Assembly: GCF_002742335.1 (NCBI RefSeq)
Contig: NZ_MDGR01000007.1
Span: 4,158,501 to 4,222,500, forward strand
Length of the DNA stretch: 64,000 nucleotides
Source: Reichenbachiella sp. 5M10
GTDB lineage: Bacteria; Bacteroidota; Bacteroidia; Cytophagales; Cyclobacteriaceae
Direction: 5' to 3'
Part shown: one piece after another, positions 1 through 8,262 of the stretch
Layout of the letters: each line of letters opens with the position of its first letter
How positions within the stretch are numbered: position 1 is the stretch's first letter
Notes under the pieces: generated by a model
Databases searched by the model: none
The model's input: the letters and a program-made list of their open reading frames with translations, nothing else
Told to the model about the DNA's origin: nothing
Position numbers and translations under genes: made by a program

Positions 1-756
1 GCCATAAACCGTTTTGCTACTGTAGCTCCCATCAGACGTAGCGACGGATTGTCGCTTTTTCATTCGCGCAGCTAAGGCTGGCTGAGAACTCATCGCCATA
101 GATTCTTCTGCTGCCTGATTGATTGGTACTACGTCCTCTTCGACAGAATACACGGTTTCTGCCAATTCTTCATCAGCCAAAGAAGGGCTCTCTTCTTGTT
201 CTGGCATGGGTTGACCCTCTGTTTCTACAGCTATCTCTAGCATGTCCTGCTTAGGTGTTTCCTTTGGAGGAGAAACCTTATGCTTAGGAGTCGGGGCTAC
301 TATTTTCTTACTCGGCTCAACTGCTTCTATTTCTTCGGTCACAGGTTTCGAGAGAGGTGGTTGGGCTTGTTCCTTTTCTGGTTTCACTGGAGTATCTTCC
401 TTCATGACGATAGTGTCTTCCTCCCTGAGCGTATCCATCACCATCCATATCGAAAACGACCCCATGAGCAACAACGCCACTGCAGCAGCTATCCGCATAG
501 GATTTTTCCATATCGGCACACCCTTGGCGTCTGACTTGGCCATTGCCAAACGCTCAACCAGGGCCGCTACATCCTTTTCCATCTCTACGGACACAGATTC
601 ATAGCCTCTCATGGCCTCCGCCTCAAAGGGATGATCCAGCAGATAGCGCTCTACTGCATGTCGCATCTCTGGTGAGAGCTCGTCGCGTAGATATTGTTGC
701 ATCAGTGCAGGTGTCAGTTCTGACAGAGGTTCGATATGTGGACGGTCTTTATTCAC
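1..756 (-). CDS. Membrane anti-sigma-type protein, 3' end cut by window edge
   Basis: This gene is missing from simple ORF lists because it runs off the left edge; 252 codons are visible. It starts at a GTG (754-756) that overlaps the last 8 nt of the sigma factor gene, so the two are translationally coupled. The first ~75 residues are charged and helical, as in cytoplasmic sigma-binding segments. Residues ~88-107 form one membrane helix. Residues ~115-225 are rich in Pro, Glu and Lys and look like an extended periplasmic linker. The last visible residues (SSKTVYG) resemble the opening strand of a CarboxypepD_reg-like domain, but the sequence ends there. Position directly after a sigma gene and the single-pass topology suggest an anti-sigma factor; no known anti-sigma motif was seen, so the role is inferred. 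Confidence 0.6.
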   Translation of the reverse strand, partial: MNKDRPHIEPLSELTPALMQQYLRDELSPEMRHAVERYLLDHPFEAEAMRGYESVSVEMEKDVAALVERLAMAKSDAKGVPIWKNPMRIAAAVALLLMGSFSIWMVMDTLREEDTIVMKEDTPVKPEKEQAQPPLSKPVTEEIEAVEPSKKIVAPTPKHKVSPPKETPKQDMLEIAVETEGQPMPEQEESPSLADEELAETVYSVEEDVVPINQAAEESMAMSSQPALAARMKKRQSVATSDGSYSSKTVYG

Positions 757-1306
757 TTTCTTCCATGCATAGTTTCAAATTTCGCTTTCCGTTTTGGATG
801 TAACTCTTTACTTTTTTGATCCCAAAACCAGTCTTTAATTCCACCTCTTGGTAGCACTTTCTTTCGAGGAAAAACAAACGAACGCAAGTCTGCTGCTCTT
901 CTTTCAGCTTATCTATACAGCTTTCTAATTTTACGAGATTTTCTTCGAGTCTGGTTTCGTCATCATGATGCAAATCTTCACTCGATTCCATAACTGCCTC
1001 CGACAATTCTGACGATTGGCCTTTGGTTTTTTGTCTTCGCAGCTGCATCAAACAATGGTTTCTTGTCAAGACATAGAGCCAACTCTTGAAATTATCCACC
1101 TCGTGACCGGGCAACTTGACGACCAGTTCTTCGAATATATTGTGTACGGCATCCTGTGCCTCTTCCTTGTTTTTGAAATACTTCAACGCCACCCCATAGA
1201 CCAAGTGCATGTAGCGCTGGTATAACCTGCCGAGTACCGCTATGTCTCCATGCTGTTGGTACTGCTGCAAAATAAAATGGTCGCTATCAGTCGTGGAGTT
1301 TGTCAA
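749..1306 (-). CDS. RNA polymerase sigma-70 family (ECF-type) factor
   Basis: The 185-residue protein has an ECF sigma layout. Region 2 lies at residues ~24-75 (YQRYMHLVYGVALKYFKNKEEAQDAV region, ending in the SWLYVLTRNHCLMQLRR helix). A variable acidic linker follows, then region 4 at ~125-182 with a helix-turn-helix (CYQEVELKTGFGIKKVKSYI). The start is TTG at 1306; an in-frame TAG lies ten codons upstream and no ATG intervenes. It would direct RNA polymerase to its own gene set. The downstream overlapping gene encodes a membrane protein that probably holds it inactive, and the divergent vWA gene at 1424 is a likely target or partner. The signal is unknown. Confidence 0.85.
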   Translation of the reverse strand: MTNSTTDSDHFILQQYQQHGDIAVLGRLYQRYMHLVYGVALKYFKNKEEAQDAVHNIFEELVVKLPGHEVDNFKSWLYVLTRNHCLMQLRRQKTKGQSSELSEAVMESSEDLHHDDETRLEENLVKLESCIDKLKEEQQTCVRLFFLERKCYQEVELKTGFGIKKVKSYIQNGKRNLKLCMEESE

Positions 1307-1423
1307 ATACGGGTTCTTTTTCTCGGATGAGAGATCAATCTATTCACTTTTTTCAAAAACTTTTATGGAATCCCAATCGAGGCTGCATCCTATGGTCAAA
1401 TGTTTTACCAAAAAGTTAAAATC

Positions 1424-3265
1424 ATGAGACAAATAGCCATTATCCTTTTCGCCCTATTGGTAGGTACAGCTGCCCAATCCCCCACAACGAACCGTACAAT
1501 CCAAGGTCGCGTCACTGACGCTGCTGACGGCCAACCGATCGCAGGGGTCACAGTCATCATCAAGGGTAGTTCTACCGGAACCATCACCGACATAGACGGC
1601 CTTTATGCTATCTCTGTCCCTTCGGACAAAAACTTCTTGACTTTCTCTTTCATCGGGTATGAGACACAAGAGGTTGAAATCAAAAATCAAAACACCATCC
1701 ATGTCAACTTGCACATGGACTCGTCTCAGTTGGAAGAGTGTGTCGTCATAGGCTATGGCACAGCCAAGTCTCGCTTGTTCAACAGCCGCACCAAAAAAGC
1801 CATGGCTGCCCCCATGTACTTTTCTGATAGAGAAGCCAACATACAACACAACACGGAGGACTATGATGCCATCGAAGAAAACATCTTTCATATGGCGCAA
1901 AACAAACCGCTCTCGACTTTCTCCATCGATGTGGATGCTGCGTCCTACAGCAACATGCGTCGCTTCATCAACAACGGTCAAAAACCACCCAAAGACGCCG
2001 TGCGAATCGAAGAAATGATCAACTACTTCAACTACGACTATGCCGAACCGATAGGTTCTGATCCTTTCTCAGTCAACACCGAAATCTCCACTGCCCCATG
2101 GAACGAACAGCATCAACTGGTGCACATCGGCCTGCAAGGAAAAAACATCCCTACAGACGATCTACCCGCTTCCAACTTGGTATTCCTACTAGATGTATCT
2201 GGTTCGATGAGCGACCCAAACAAGCTGCCTTTGTTGAAATCAGGCTTCAAACTACTCGTGCAGCAACTACGCCCACAGGATAGAGTCGCCATAGTCGTCT
2301 ATGCAGGTGCCGCTGGGGTGGTACTGCCCTCTACGCCTGGCGATGACAAAGAAACCATCATTCGTGCCCTAGACAATCTAGAAGCAGGTGGCTCTACAGC
2401 TGGTGGAGCAGGGATCAACCTCGCCTACAAAATCGCCCAAGACCACTACAAAGAGCACGGCAACAATCGCATCATACTTGCAACCGACGGAGATTTCAAT
2501 GTCGGAGAATCCAGCGATGCAGGTATGCAGCGACTCATTGAGCAAAAGCGAGAAGAAGGTGTATTTCTCACCGTACTTGGTTTCGGGATGGGCAACTACA
2601 AGGATGCCAAAATGGAAACCCTCGCAGACAAGGGAAACGGCAACTATGCCTACATCGACAATATCTTGGAAGCCAAAAAAGTCCTCGTCAACGAATTTGG
2701 CGGCACACTATTCACCATCGCCAAGGATGTCAAAATCCAAGTAGAATTCAACCCCGCCAAAGTCCAAGCCTACCGGTTGATCGGCTATGAAAATCGTGCC
2801 CTAGCAGACGAGGACTTCAACAACGACAAGAAAGATGCAGGCGAACTCGGAGCGGGTCATACCGTCACGGCTCTCTATGAAGTCATCCCTGTAGGTATCA
2901 AAAGTGAATTTAGTCCCGTAGACCAATTGAAATATCAAACCGTAGAAACAACACCTGCCGCACAGCAAACCGACGAGCTCATGACTGTCAAACTACGCTA
3001 CAAAGCCCCCAAAGGCAACAAGAGCCTCTTGATCGAACACCCGCTACTTGATCATGCCATCTCATGGGAACAAACCTCGGACAATTTCAGGTGGTCAGCC
3101 AGCGTAGCGGCATTTGGCATGATCCTCCGCGACTCAGAGTTCAAAGGAGACGCTACGAGCCAGCAAGTACTCTCATGGGCCAAGGCCTCCAAGGGCAAAG
3201 ACGAAAACGGCTACCGCAGTGAATTCATCCATCTAGTGACGAGCTTTCAATTGATGATCATGTAA
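1424..3265 (+). CDS. Exported vWA-domain protein, YfbK-like, with CarboxypepD_reg domain
   Basis: Starting at ATG 1424 gives a clean signal peptide (MRQIAIILFALLVGTAAQS); the longer reading frame from 1400 would put eight extra residues before it. Residues ~27-105 are a CarboxypepD_reg-like beta domain (IQGRVTDAADGQPIAGVTV, GYETQEVEI). A YfbK-type N-terminal segment follows (STFSIDVDAASYSNMRRFI). The von Willebrand A domain then begins with LVFLLDVSGSMSD, an intact DxSxS metal-ion site. The C-terminal third matches the DUF3520 region usual in YfbK proteins. YfbK proteins are probably surface or periplasmic binding proteins, but their function is not known. It is divergent from the sigma/anti-sigma pair, 117 bp away, which suggests a shared control region. 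Family call is firm; role is open. Confidence 0.85.
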   Translation: MRQIAIILFALLVGTAAQSPTTNRTIQGRVTDAADGQPIAGVTVIIKGSSTGTITDIDGLYAISVPSDKNFLTFSFIGYETQEVEIKNQNTIHVNLHMDSSQLEECVVIGYGTAKSRLFNSRTKKAMAAPMYFSDREANIQHNTEDYDAIEENIFHMAQNKPLSTFSIDVDAASYSNMRRFINNGQKPPKDAVRIEEMINYFNYDYAEPIGSDPFSVNTEISTAPWNEQHQLVHIGLQGKNIPTDDLPASNLVFLLDVSGSMSDPNKLPLLKSGFKLLVQQLRPQDRVAIVVYAGAAGVVLPSTPGDDKETIIRALDNLEAGGSTAGGAGINLAYKIAQDHYKEHGNNRIILATDGDFNVGESSDAGMQRLIEQKREEGVFLTVLGFGMGNYKDAKMETLADKGNGNYAYIDNILEAKKVLVNEFGGTLFTIAKDVKIQVEFNPAKVQAYRLIGYENRALADEDFNNDKKDAGELGAGHTVTALYEVIPVGIKSEFSPVDQLKYQTVETTPAAQQTDELMTVKLRYKAPKGNKSLLIEHPLLDHAISWEQTSDNFRWSASVAAFGMILRDSEFKGDATSQQVLSWAKASKGKDENGYRSEFIHLVTSFQLMIM

Positions 3266-3327
3266 CAAAACGACATAGCGGCTATCTTCTAGGCATTTCA
3301 CTTAATTTATACAGGCCAATACAAGTT

Positions 3328-3342
3328 TGGCACAGGGCTTGC
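3328..3342 (+). promoter_or_regulatory. Sigma-54-type (-24/-12) promoter
   Basis: The sequence TGGCAC-AGGGC-TTGC has the exact spacing of the sigma-54 consensus TGGCAC-N5-TTGCW; the only departure is C at the last position. The predicted start is near 3353. No coding region follows before the terminator at 3434, so the promoter would drive a short RNA. An NtrC-type sigma-54 activator is encoded at 23173-24558. The match is by eye and no enhancer site was identified. Confidence 0.55.
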
Positions 3343-3352
3343 CTATGCTCTA

Positions 3353-3469
3353 TCGAGTTTTAGATTACAAATTTCATAGTTTATAGTCCAGCCGGGACTT
3401 ATAGATTAGTTGATTGGTTATGTTTTGAGTTTGGCCCTGATGGACGCTACCATCAGGGCTCTTTTTTTG
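3353..3469 (+). ncRNA. Candidate structured small RNA
   Basis: Between the sigma-54-type promoter (3328-3342) and a strong terminator lies about 115 nt with no open reading frame of note. It contains a small hairpin around 3384-3402 (AGTCC/GGACT stem, AGCC-type loop, flanking TAT/ATA pairs) and ends in the 10-bp terminator stem plus a T run. The layout of promoter, hairpin and terminator is that of an independently transcribed small RNA. It could equally be a leader with read-through into glpK (start 3642) or the end of the vWA transcript. Apart from these elements I see nothing in 3266-3641. Confidence 0.35.
3434..3468 (+). terminator. Intrinsic terminator
   Basis: A perfect 10-bp stem, GCCCTGATGG (3434-3443) with CCATCAGGGC (3450-3459), closes a 6-nt loop and is followed directly by CTTTTTTT. 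It lies 170 nt after the vWA gene and 170 nt before glpK. Confidence 0.85.
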
Positions 3470-3641
3470 TCTCCGATTTAGCGTCCGCCTATCTTTTGCC
3501 CAAGCCATTACCTATATCATTCTACAACAGGGCTTTAATCCGCACTCCCACAACGTTCGAGTCCGTATCCTAGTTTTTGATTGCAAAAAATCATAAATTA
3601 ATCTATTAGATATATGGGCAATTTGATTGATATTTGAGATT

Positions 3642-5129
3642 ATGAAGCAATACGTACTGGCATTAGACCAAGGAACGACCAGTTCGAGAGCTGTGGTTTT
3701 CGATCAAAATGCAAAAATGATCGGAATGGCTCAGAAAGAATTGAAGCAAGTATTCCCGAAACCAGGGTGGGTCGAGCATGACCCTAAAGCGATTGCTAAG
3801 GATCAAATCGAGATGATCTACGAGGTACTCAAAAAGACCAAAGTAAGCATCAGTCAAGTCGCCACTATCGGTATCACCAACCAGCGTGAGTCTGTAGTCG
3901 TTTGGGAGAAAAAGAATGGCAAGCCGATCTACAATTGTATTTCATGGCAAGATACCCGCACCGACCTCATTTGCAACGACCTAAAAAGCGATGAAGAAGG
4001 GTTAGAGTCTTACATCAAAGAAACCACAGGGTTAATTCTCGATCCCTATTTTTCGGCAACCAAGCTCCAATGGATTTTGGACAATGTCTCTGGCGCCAGA
4101 AAAAAAGCAGAAAATGGTGAGCTCCTATTCGGTACCATCGATACTTGGCTCATTTGGAATTTGACTCAAGGCCAATCCCACATCACGGATTTTACCAATG
4201 CCTCTCGTACCATGTTATTCAACATCGTAGAGCTAAAGTGGGACGATGAACTCTTAGAGAAATTCAACATCCCACGAGAGATGTTGCCCGACGTGACACA
4301 TTCAGGTTATTATTTTGGCACAGCCAAACTCAATGGGGCAGACATCGAAATCACTGGAGTTGCTGGTGACCAACAGGCCTCCCTGTTCGGTCAAGGCTGC
4401 ATAGACCCAGGGCAAGCCAAAAACACCTATGGAAGCGGTTGCTTTATCTTGATGAATACAGGAGAGGAAATCCAGTATTCAAAAAACGGATTGCTCACTA
4501 CAATTGCATTGGGCTTCAACGGCAAGATTGACTATGCACTTGAGGGCAGTGTATTCGTAGCAGGAGCCGCCGTACAATGGCTCAAAGATGGTTTAGAAAT
4601 CATCGATACGCCAGACCAGACTGAATCGATCGCCAAAAAAGCCAACCCTGATTCAGGAGTATATGTGGTCCCAGCTTTTGCTGGACTCGGTGCTCCATTT
4701 TGGGATATGTATGCTCGCGGAGGGATGTTTGGCCTGACCAGAGATACCACGCAAAGCGACATAGTCAAGGCCACTCTCGACTCCATGGCCTACCAAACCC
4801 GCGACGTGCTGCAAGCCATGGCAGCTGACTCAGGTCTCAAAATCACTGAGCTCAAGGTCGATGGAGGAGCCAGCGCCAACAACTACCTGATGCAGTTTCA
4901 GGCTGACATCATGGGTATTCTTGTCGAAAGACCTTCGAACATAGAGTCCACTGCTCTAGGTGCAGCCTACCTCGCAGGCATTACCGCCGGCATCTGGAAC
5001 AAAGACACGATCTTCAACAAAAAATCCATCGACAAGACCTTCAAACCGAAGATGGATACATACACAAAAGATAAACTCTATGAAGGCTGGCACAATGCCG
5101 TCAAACGTTGCATGAACTGGGCAAGGTAA
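3642..5129 (+). CDS. glpK: Glycerol kinase
   Basis: The enzyme phosphorylates glycerol to sn-glycerol 3-phosphate with ATP in the cytoplasm. The 495-residue length matches the family (about 500). The N-terminal FGGY phosphate-binding segment is intact (LALDQGTTSSRAVVFD). The C-terminal half has GVAGDQQASLFGQGC, PAFAGLGAPFWD and the VDGGASANNYLMQ adenosine segment. ATG 3642 is chosen because the family begins only a few residues before the DQGTTS motif; the reading frame extends 5 codons upstream without homology. Its oxidising partner glpD lies 46 kb away at 50249 rather than next to it, and no glpF is present in the window. A box resembling a Bacteroidota -7 element (TAGTTTTTG, 3571-3579) lies 63 nt upstream. 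Confidence 0.96.
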   Translation: MKQYVLALDQGTTSSRAVVFDQNAKMIGMAQKELKQVFPKPGWVEHDPKAIAKDQIEMIYEVLKKTKVSISQVATIGITNQRESVVVWEKKNGKPIYNCISWQDTRTDLICNDLKSDEEGLESYIKETTGLILDPYFSATKLQWILDNVSGARKKAENGELLFGTIDTWLIWNLTQGQSHITDFTNASRTMLFNIVELKWDDELLEKFNIPREMLPDVTHSGYYFGTAKLNGADIEITGVAGDQQASLFGQGCIDPGQAKNTYGSGCFILMNTGEEIQYSKNGLLTTIALGFNGKIDYALEGSVFVAGAAVQWLKDGLEIIDTPDQTESIAKKANPDSGVYVVPAFAGLGAPFWDMYARGGMFGLTRDTTQSDIVKATLDSMAYQTRDVLQAMAADSGLKITELKVDGGASANNYLMQFQADIMGILVERPSNIESTALGAAYLAGITAGIWNKDTIFNKKSIDKTFKPKMDTYTKDKLYEGWHNAVKRCMNWAR

Positions 5130-5131
5130 AA

Positions 5132-5602
5132 TTACTCCTCCCTCCAATCCACTCCAGCTGCCTTTGCCAAAAAATGGAATTGTGAATCGAGAGATTTCTT
5201 ATCTCTCGATTCAGCGATGAGTTCTCGCTTGCCATCTATGCGCGCATAACCTCGATAGACCGTATAGCGAATCGTGTTGGTGCCTCCTCGAGAGTTGAGC
5301 TGCTGACTCACTTGTGACGAATGCACCGTGAGTTCATCTAGCTGCTCATAGTTCACGACGCGATTTTGGACGATTCCTGCCATGAACGTGATTTGGCGTG
5401 AAGCCAAATCCACTTCTACTGTCGTCGATCCAAAAGCAAACATGAACAGAATAGCCAGCCCGAAGAACAAAAATGCCGCAAAAATACTTGTGCCCATCGT
5501 CAACACACCTGCCAGGAGCAGAGCATAGCCCAAATACTTCATTTGAGGCATGAGGTCATCTTCTAAGCCAAATTTAAACTTTTGATTTGCTGTGGAGGCC
5601 AT
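5132..5602 (-). CDS. Small membrane protein with C-terminal PH-like beta domain
   Basis: I do not recognise a named family. Of 156 residues, positions ~20-62 form two closely spaced membrane helices (GYALLLAGVLTMGTSIFAAF and the following LFFGLAILFMFAFG). The remainder (STTVEVDLASRQITF onward) alternates like a soluble beta-rich domain such as the PH-like domains found after paired helices in bacterial membrane proteins. It ends 2 bp from the glpK stop, tail to tail. It lies 17 bp downstream of the pentapeptide-repeat gene on the same strand, so the two are probably co-transcribed. No catalytic residues are apparent. Confidence 0.6.
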   Translation of the reverse strand: MASTANQKFKFGLEDDLMPQMKYLGYALLLAGVLTMGTSIFAAFLFFGLAILFMFAFGSTTVEVDLASRQITFMAGIVQNRVVNYEQLDELTVHSSQVSQQLNSRGGTNTIRYTVYRGYARIDGKRELIAESRDKKSLDSQFHFLAKAAGVDWREE

Positions 5603-5619
5603 GATTCAATATTAAGCAA

Positions 5620-6192
5620 TTATTCGATGACCACCTTGTACTTGCTCAGCAGTCCTATCGCTCCTTCCCTACTGAACTTCGCCCCCTTGAGGCTGTTATT
5701 CTCTGGGTCCAATGTATAACCGTAAGCCGTCCGAAAATCGCACTTGATCAGCACACTGCGATCAAACACGGCCTGATTCAAATCACAATCCCTAAACGCC
5801 GATTCGGTCATATCTGTCTGCGTAAAATCAACTTTCTCCATCTTACAATTTTGAAACAGCGTCTTTTTGATCTTCAATCGAAAGAAAGAAGTGAAGTCAA
5901 GCACACATCCTTCAAACTTGAAATCCAATAAAAACGGATTACAATCCCCAAAATGAAGCCCCATCAATTTGCAATCTTTGAATCTCACCTCTTTGAAAGC
6001 CGTATGCCCAAGTTTGGACATACTGAGATCACAACCTACAAAATCTGTATTCGAAAAACTATCACCTGAAAGATCTAAACCCGAAAGGTTGCAGTTTTTG
6101 AACGTGCAGTCTACATACTCCCCATTTTCCCATGATTCAGCACCAAAATCGACAGCCGTATAAGCTTGTTCATCAAAATATCCGTCACTCAT
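5620..6192 (-). CDS. Pentapeptide-repeat protein
   Basis: The 190-residue sequence is built of A(D/N)LXX-type five-residue repeats from about residue 25 to 160 (CTFKNCNLSGLDLSGDSF, KDCKLMGLHF, TESAFRDCDLNQAVF). Such repeats fold as a right-handed quadrilateral beta helix. Length and a break near the middle resemble the Qnr/McbG group, which mimic DNA and shield gyrase, but many pentapeptide proteins have unrelated or unknown jobs. There is no signal peptide. The start is ATG at 6192. It is followed at 17 bp by the small membrane protein gene, and is divergent from the AraC-type regulator at 6420. Confidence 0.75.
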   Translation of the reverse strand: MSDGYFDEQAYTAVDFGAESWENGEYVDCTFKNCNLSGLDLSGDSFSNTDFVGCDLSMSKLGHTAFKEVRFKDCKLMGLHFGDCNPFLLDFKFEGCVLDFTSFFRLKIKKTLFQNCKMEKVDFTQTDMTESAFRDCDLNQAVFDRSVLIKCDFRTAYGYTLDPENNSLKGAKFSREGAIGLLSKYKVVIE

Positions 6193-6419
6193 TCTTATTA
6201 CTCATTGAAAAAGTAAATATGTGGCCATTCATCAAAACATAAAAACCGAATTCCGCTTTGAATTTTCAGCTTTTCACGTCCTTTTCTAATAAAAAAGTTA
6301 CCCCTTTCGCCTAAAACATATTCTATTCACCAAAATCACCTTCTCAAGAAGACGATTTAAACCCAACTAACCCGAACCTTTTTTCTAAAATATTGTTAGA
6401 AAACATACCTTCATGTGAC

Positions 6420-7268
6420 ATGCACCTAGAATACAAAGAAAGACAACTCAGTGCCTACTTTAGACTCAGCAATCAGCTGGATTTGATGACAGAAAACCTT
6501 GTGATGAGCAAAGGTCTCAACCACTTGTTTTGGAATCAGTCTACCAGTACCATTGAACTTGAAATCAATCATAGACAGGTCAAACTAGCTCCTAATCACA
6601 TTACTACTGCGACTGAGCTTCAAAATGTAACTTTCAATACCCGAGACGTACAGATCACTTGCCTTTCTTTCAATAGGGAATTCTATTGTATCAAAGACCA
6701 CCAGGAAGAAGTATCCTGCAATGGCGTCATATTCTACGGCACACAGGACATCCCGCTGATCCATCTAGATGAGAGCGAAAGCCAAAAGATGCAAAGCCTA
6801 TTCGAGGTATTCGAAGAGGAGTTCGACACAAAAGACGTCATCCAGGGAGAAATGCTCCAGCTACTACTCACTCGACTCATTATCAAATGTACTAGGCTTG
6901 CCAAGGCACAGCTTATCATAAAGCCTAATATCCAAGATGCCTCCGATATCATTCGTGCCTATACTGCCTTGGTCGACAAACATTTTCGTGAGATGAAAAA
7001 CATAGCAGACTATGCTGATCTATTACACAAATCTCCCAAAACACTATCAAATGCATTTTCCAAACACAGTGACAAGACTCCTCTTCGAGTCATTCACGAC
7101 CGGGTGATCCAAGAGGCTCAGTACCAGCTGTTGAATAGCAACAAAACGGCCAAGGAGGTCTCGCACAGTCTGGGGTTCGAGGATGCATCTGCTTTCAACA
7201 AGCTTTTCAAAAAAATCACAGGCTGTGCCCCCATAGATTACAAAAAATCGAAGAAAAAGCTCACTTAG
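6420..7268 (+). CDS. AraC-family transcriptional regulator
   Basis: The C-terminal ~100 residues carry the paired helix-turn-helix of the AraC/XylS family (IADYADLLHKSPKTLSNAF and TAKEVSHSLGFEDASAFNKLFKK, followed by the GCAPIDYKK end). The N-terminal ~170 residues form a cupin-like sensor region that I cannot assign to a ligand. ATG 6420 is preferred; a TTG at 6393 would add nine residues. The gene is 104 bp upstream of the AhpD-like gene on the same strand, with no terminator between them. In Bacteroidota such AraC regulators commonly sit beside a carboxymuconolactone-decarboxylase-type gene that they activate, so this is the likely target. Confidence 0.85.
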   Translation: MHLEYKERQLSAYFRLSNQLDLMTENLVMSKGLNHLFWNQSTSTIELEINHRQVKLAPNHITTATELQNVTFNTRDVQITCLSFNREFYCIKDHQEEVSCNGVIFYGTQDIPLIHLDESESQKMQSLFEVFEEEFDTKDVIQGEMLQLLLTRLIIKCTRLAKAQLIIKPNIQDASDIIRAYTALVDKHFREMKNIADYADLLHKSPKTLSNAFSKHSDKTPLRVIHDRVIQEAQYQLLNSNKTAKEVSHSLGFEDASAFNKLFKKITGCAPIDYKKSKKKLT

Positions 7269-7372
7269 GGAAATATTGACCATTCGTCGGGAAAACATCA
7301 CCATGACCTAATCGGTGATTCGCTGTTTATATACTCAGAAACAATTTTTTGAAACACTAAACACATAAGACA

Positions 7373-7921
7373 ATGGCTAATTTAAATCCAAAAACAAGAG
7401 AAGAAGTATCAGCAAGCAATCAAGCAATTTTTGATCAACTGAAAGGGACTCTTGGTTTCGTACCAAACCTATATGCGTCCTACCCACATGCCGAGGGAGC
7501 ACTCGGCGACTACCTCACTCTGAGCAATAGAAAAACGTCTCTATCCAATAAAGAAAAAGAAGTAGTGAATCTAGTTGTCAGCCAGGTCAACAACTGTGAC
7601 TACTGTCTAGCAGCACACACAGCAGTATCTAAAATGAATGGGTTCTCAGATGAGCAGATTTTAGAGATTAGAACAGGTCGCGCAACATTTGACAGCAAGT
7701 TTGATGCCCTAGCTCAATTGGTGAAAAATGCATCTATCAACCGCAGCAAAGCAGGTCAAAGTGCAATAGACGCTTTTTTTGCAGCAGGATACACCAAAGA
7801 AAACCTAGTAGATACGATCATCCTCATCGGTGACAAAACCATCAGCAACTACCTGCACGGTTTCGGTCAGTTCGAAGTGGATTTTCCTGCAGCGCCAGTA
7901 CTTGAGGCTGCTACGGTTTAA
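7373..7921 (+). CDS. AhpD-like / carboxymuconolactone decarboxylase family protein
   Basis: The 182-residue protein has the AhpD redox signature: NNCDYCLAAH, with Cys75, Cys78 and His82 in the right spacing. The family includes alkylhydroperoxidase partners that reduce peroxides through a dithiol. The N-terminal part (GTLGFVPNLYASYPHAEGAL) is typical of the subgroup called peroxidase-related or carboxymuconolactone decarboxylase family in Bacteroidota. It is soluble and cytoplasmic, with no signal peptide. The AraC regulator lies just upstream. The transcript ends in a very strong hairpin 12 nt after the stop. Substrate is not known; a peroxide or radical-stress role is inferred from the dithiol motif. 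Confidence 0.85.
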   Translation: MANLNPKTREEVSASNQAIFDQLKGTLGFVPNLYASYPHAEGALGDYLTLSNRKTSLSNKEKEVVNLVVSQVNNCDYCLAAHTAVSKMNGFSDEQILEIRTGRATFDSKFDALAQLVKNASINRSKAGQSAIDAFFAAGYTKENLVDTIILIGDKTISNYLHGFGQFEVDFPAAPVLEAATV

Positions 7922-7932
7922 CCCTCCTAATC

Positions 7933-7972
7933 ATACAGTCACCTATTGATCCTAATCAATAGGTGACTGTAT
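7933..7972 (+). terminator. Long perfect hairpin after the AhpD-like gene
   Basis: Eighteen bases (7933-7950) pair without mismatch with 7955-7972 around a CCTA loop. It begins 12 nt after the stop codon and is followed by a T-rich stretch (TTGGTTCTTCT) rather than a pure T run. It probably works as a terminator or as a 3' end stabiliser. Confidence 0.7.
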
Positions 7973-8262
7973 TTGGTTCTTCTGTACGAATTTAGCCTTG
8001 CCCACATACACTCTTTCTTTCCCATCACCCTACCTGTAGTATAGCTCTCCGAGACCTATATGACCCCCCTATGGTAGAACTCTTTCGGATCAAAATCAAG
8101 CTCTTGTTTTTTTGACTCGAGTCAAAAAATCCAACCCTGCAAAAGAGTTGTCTGCGATAATTGACGCTACACGCACCATTCCTTTGATTTGACACTACAT
8201 TTTGATAGTTTAGTAAGCATTCCCAAAATGACAAAAATGTATGTATAGCTCATTCTTCTAAA
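7973..8262. other. Intergenic region before caspase-like gene
   Basis: About 290 bp without a convincing gene. It holds a perfect 22-bp palindrome (8108-8129, listed separately). A TACATTTTG near-match to the -7 promoter box lies at 8196-8204, 59 nt before the caspase-like gene. A 69-codon frame on the minus strand (8025-8234) has low-complexity basic composition and no family features; I do not call it. Confidence 0.4.
8108..8129. promoter_or_regulatory. Perfect 22-bp palindrome, possible operator
   Basis: Six T, then GACTCGAGTC, then six A: each half is the exact reverse complement of the other, with no loop. Because the T tract precedes and the A tract follows on both strands, it cannot act as an intrinsic terminator in either direction. 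It fits better as a binding site for a dimeric regulator. It lies 133 bp upstream of the caspase-like gene and 135 bp after the hairpin that ends the AhpD-like transcript. Confidence 0.45.

Noticed and set aside
1454-1981. 175-codon frame antisense to the vWA gene
   Set aside because: Lies wholly opposite a convincing coding region; composition follows the complementary strand.
8025-8234. 69-codon frame on the minus strand upstream of the caspase gene
   Set aside because: Basic, low-information composition, no signal peptide or family, spans the palindrome and promoter region; probably chance.
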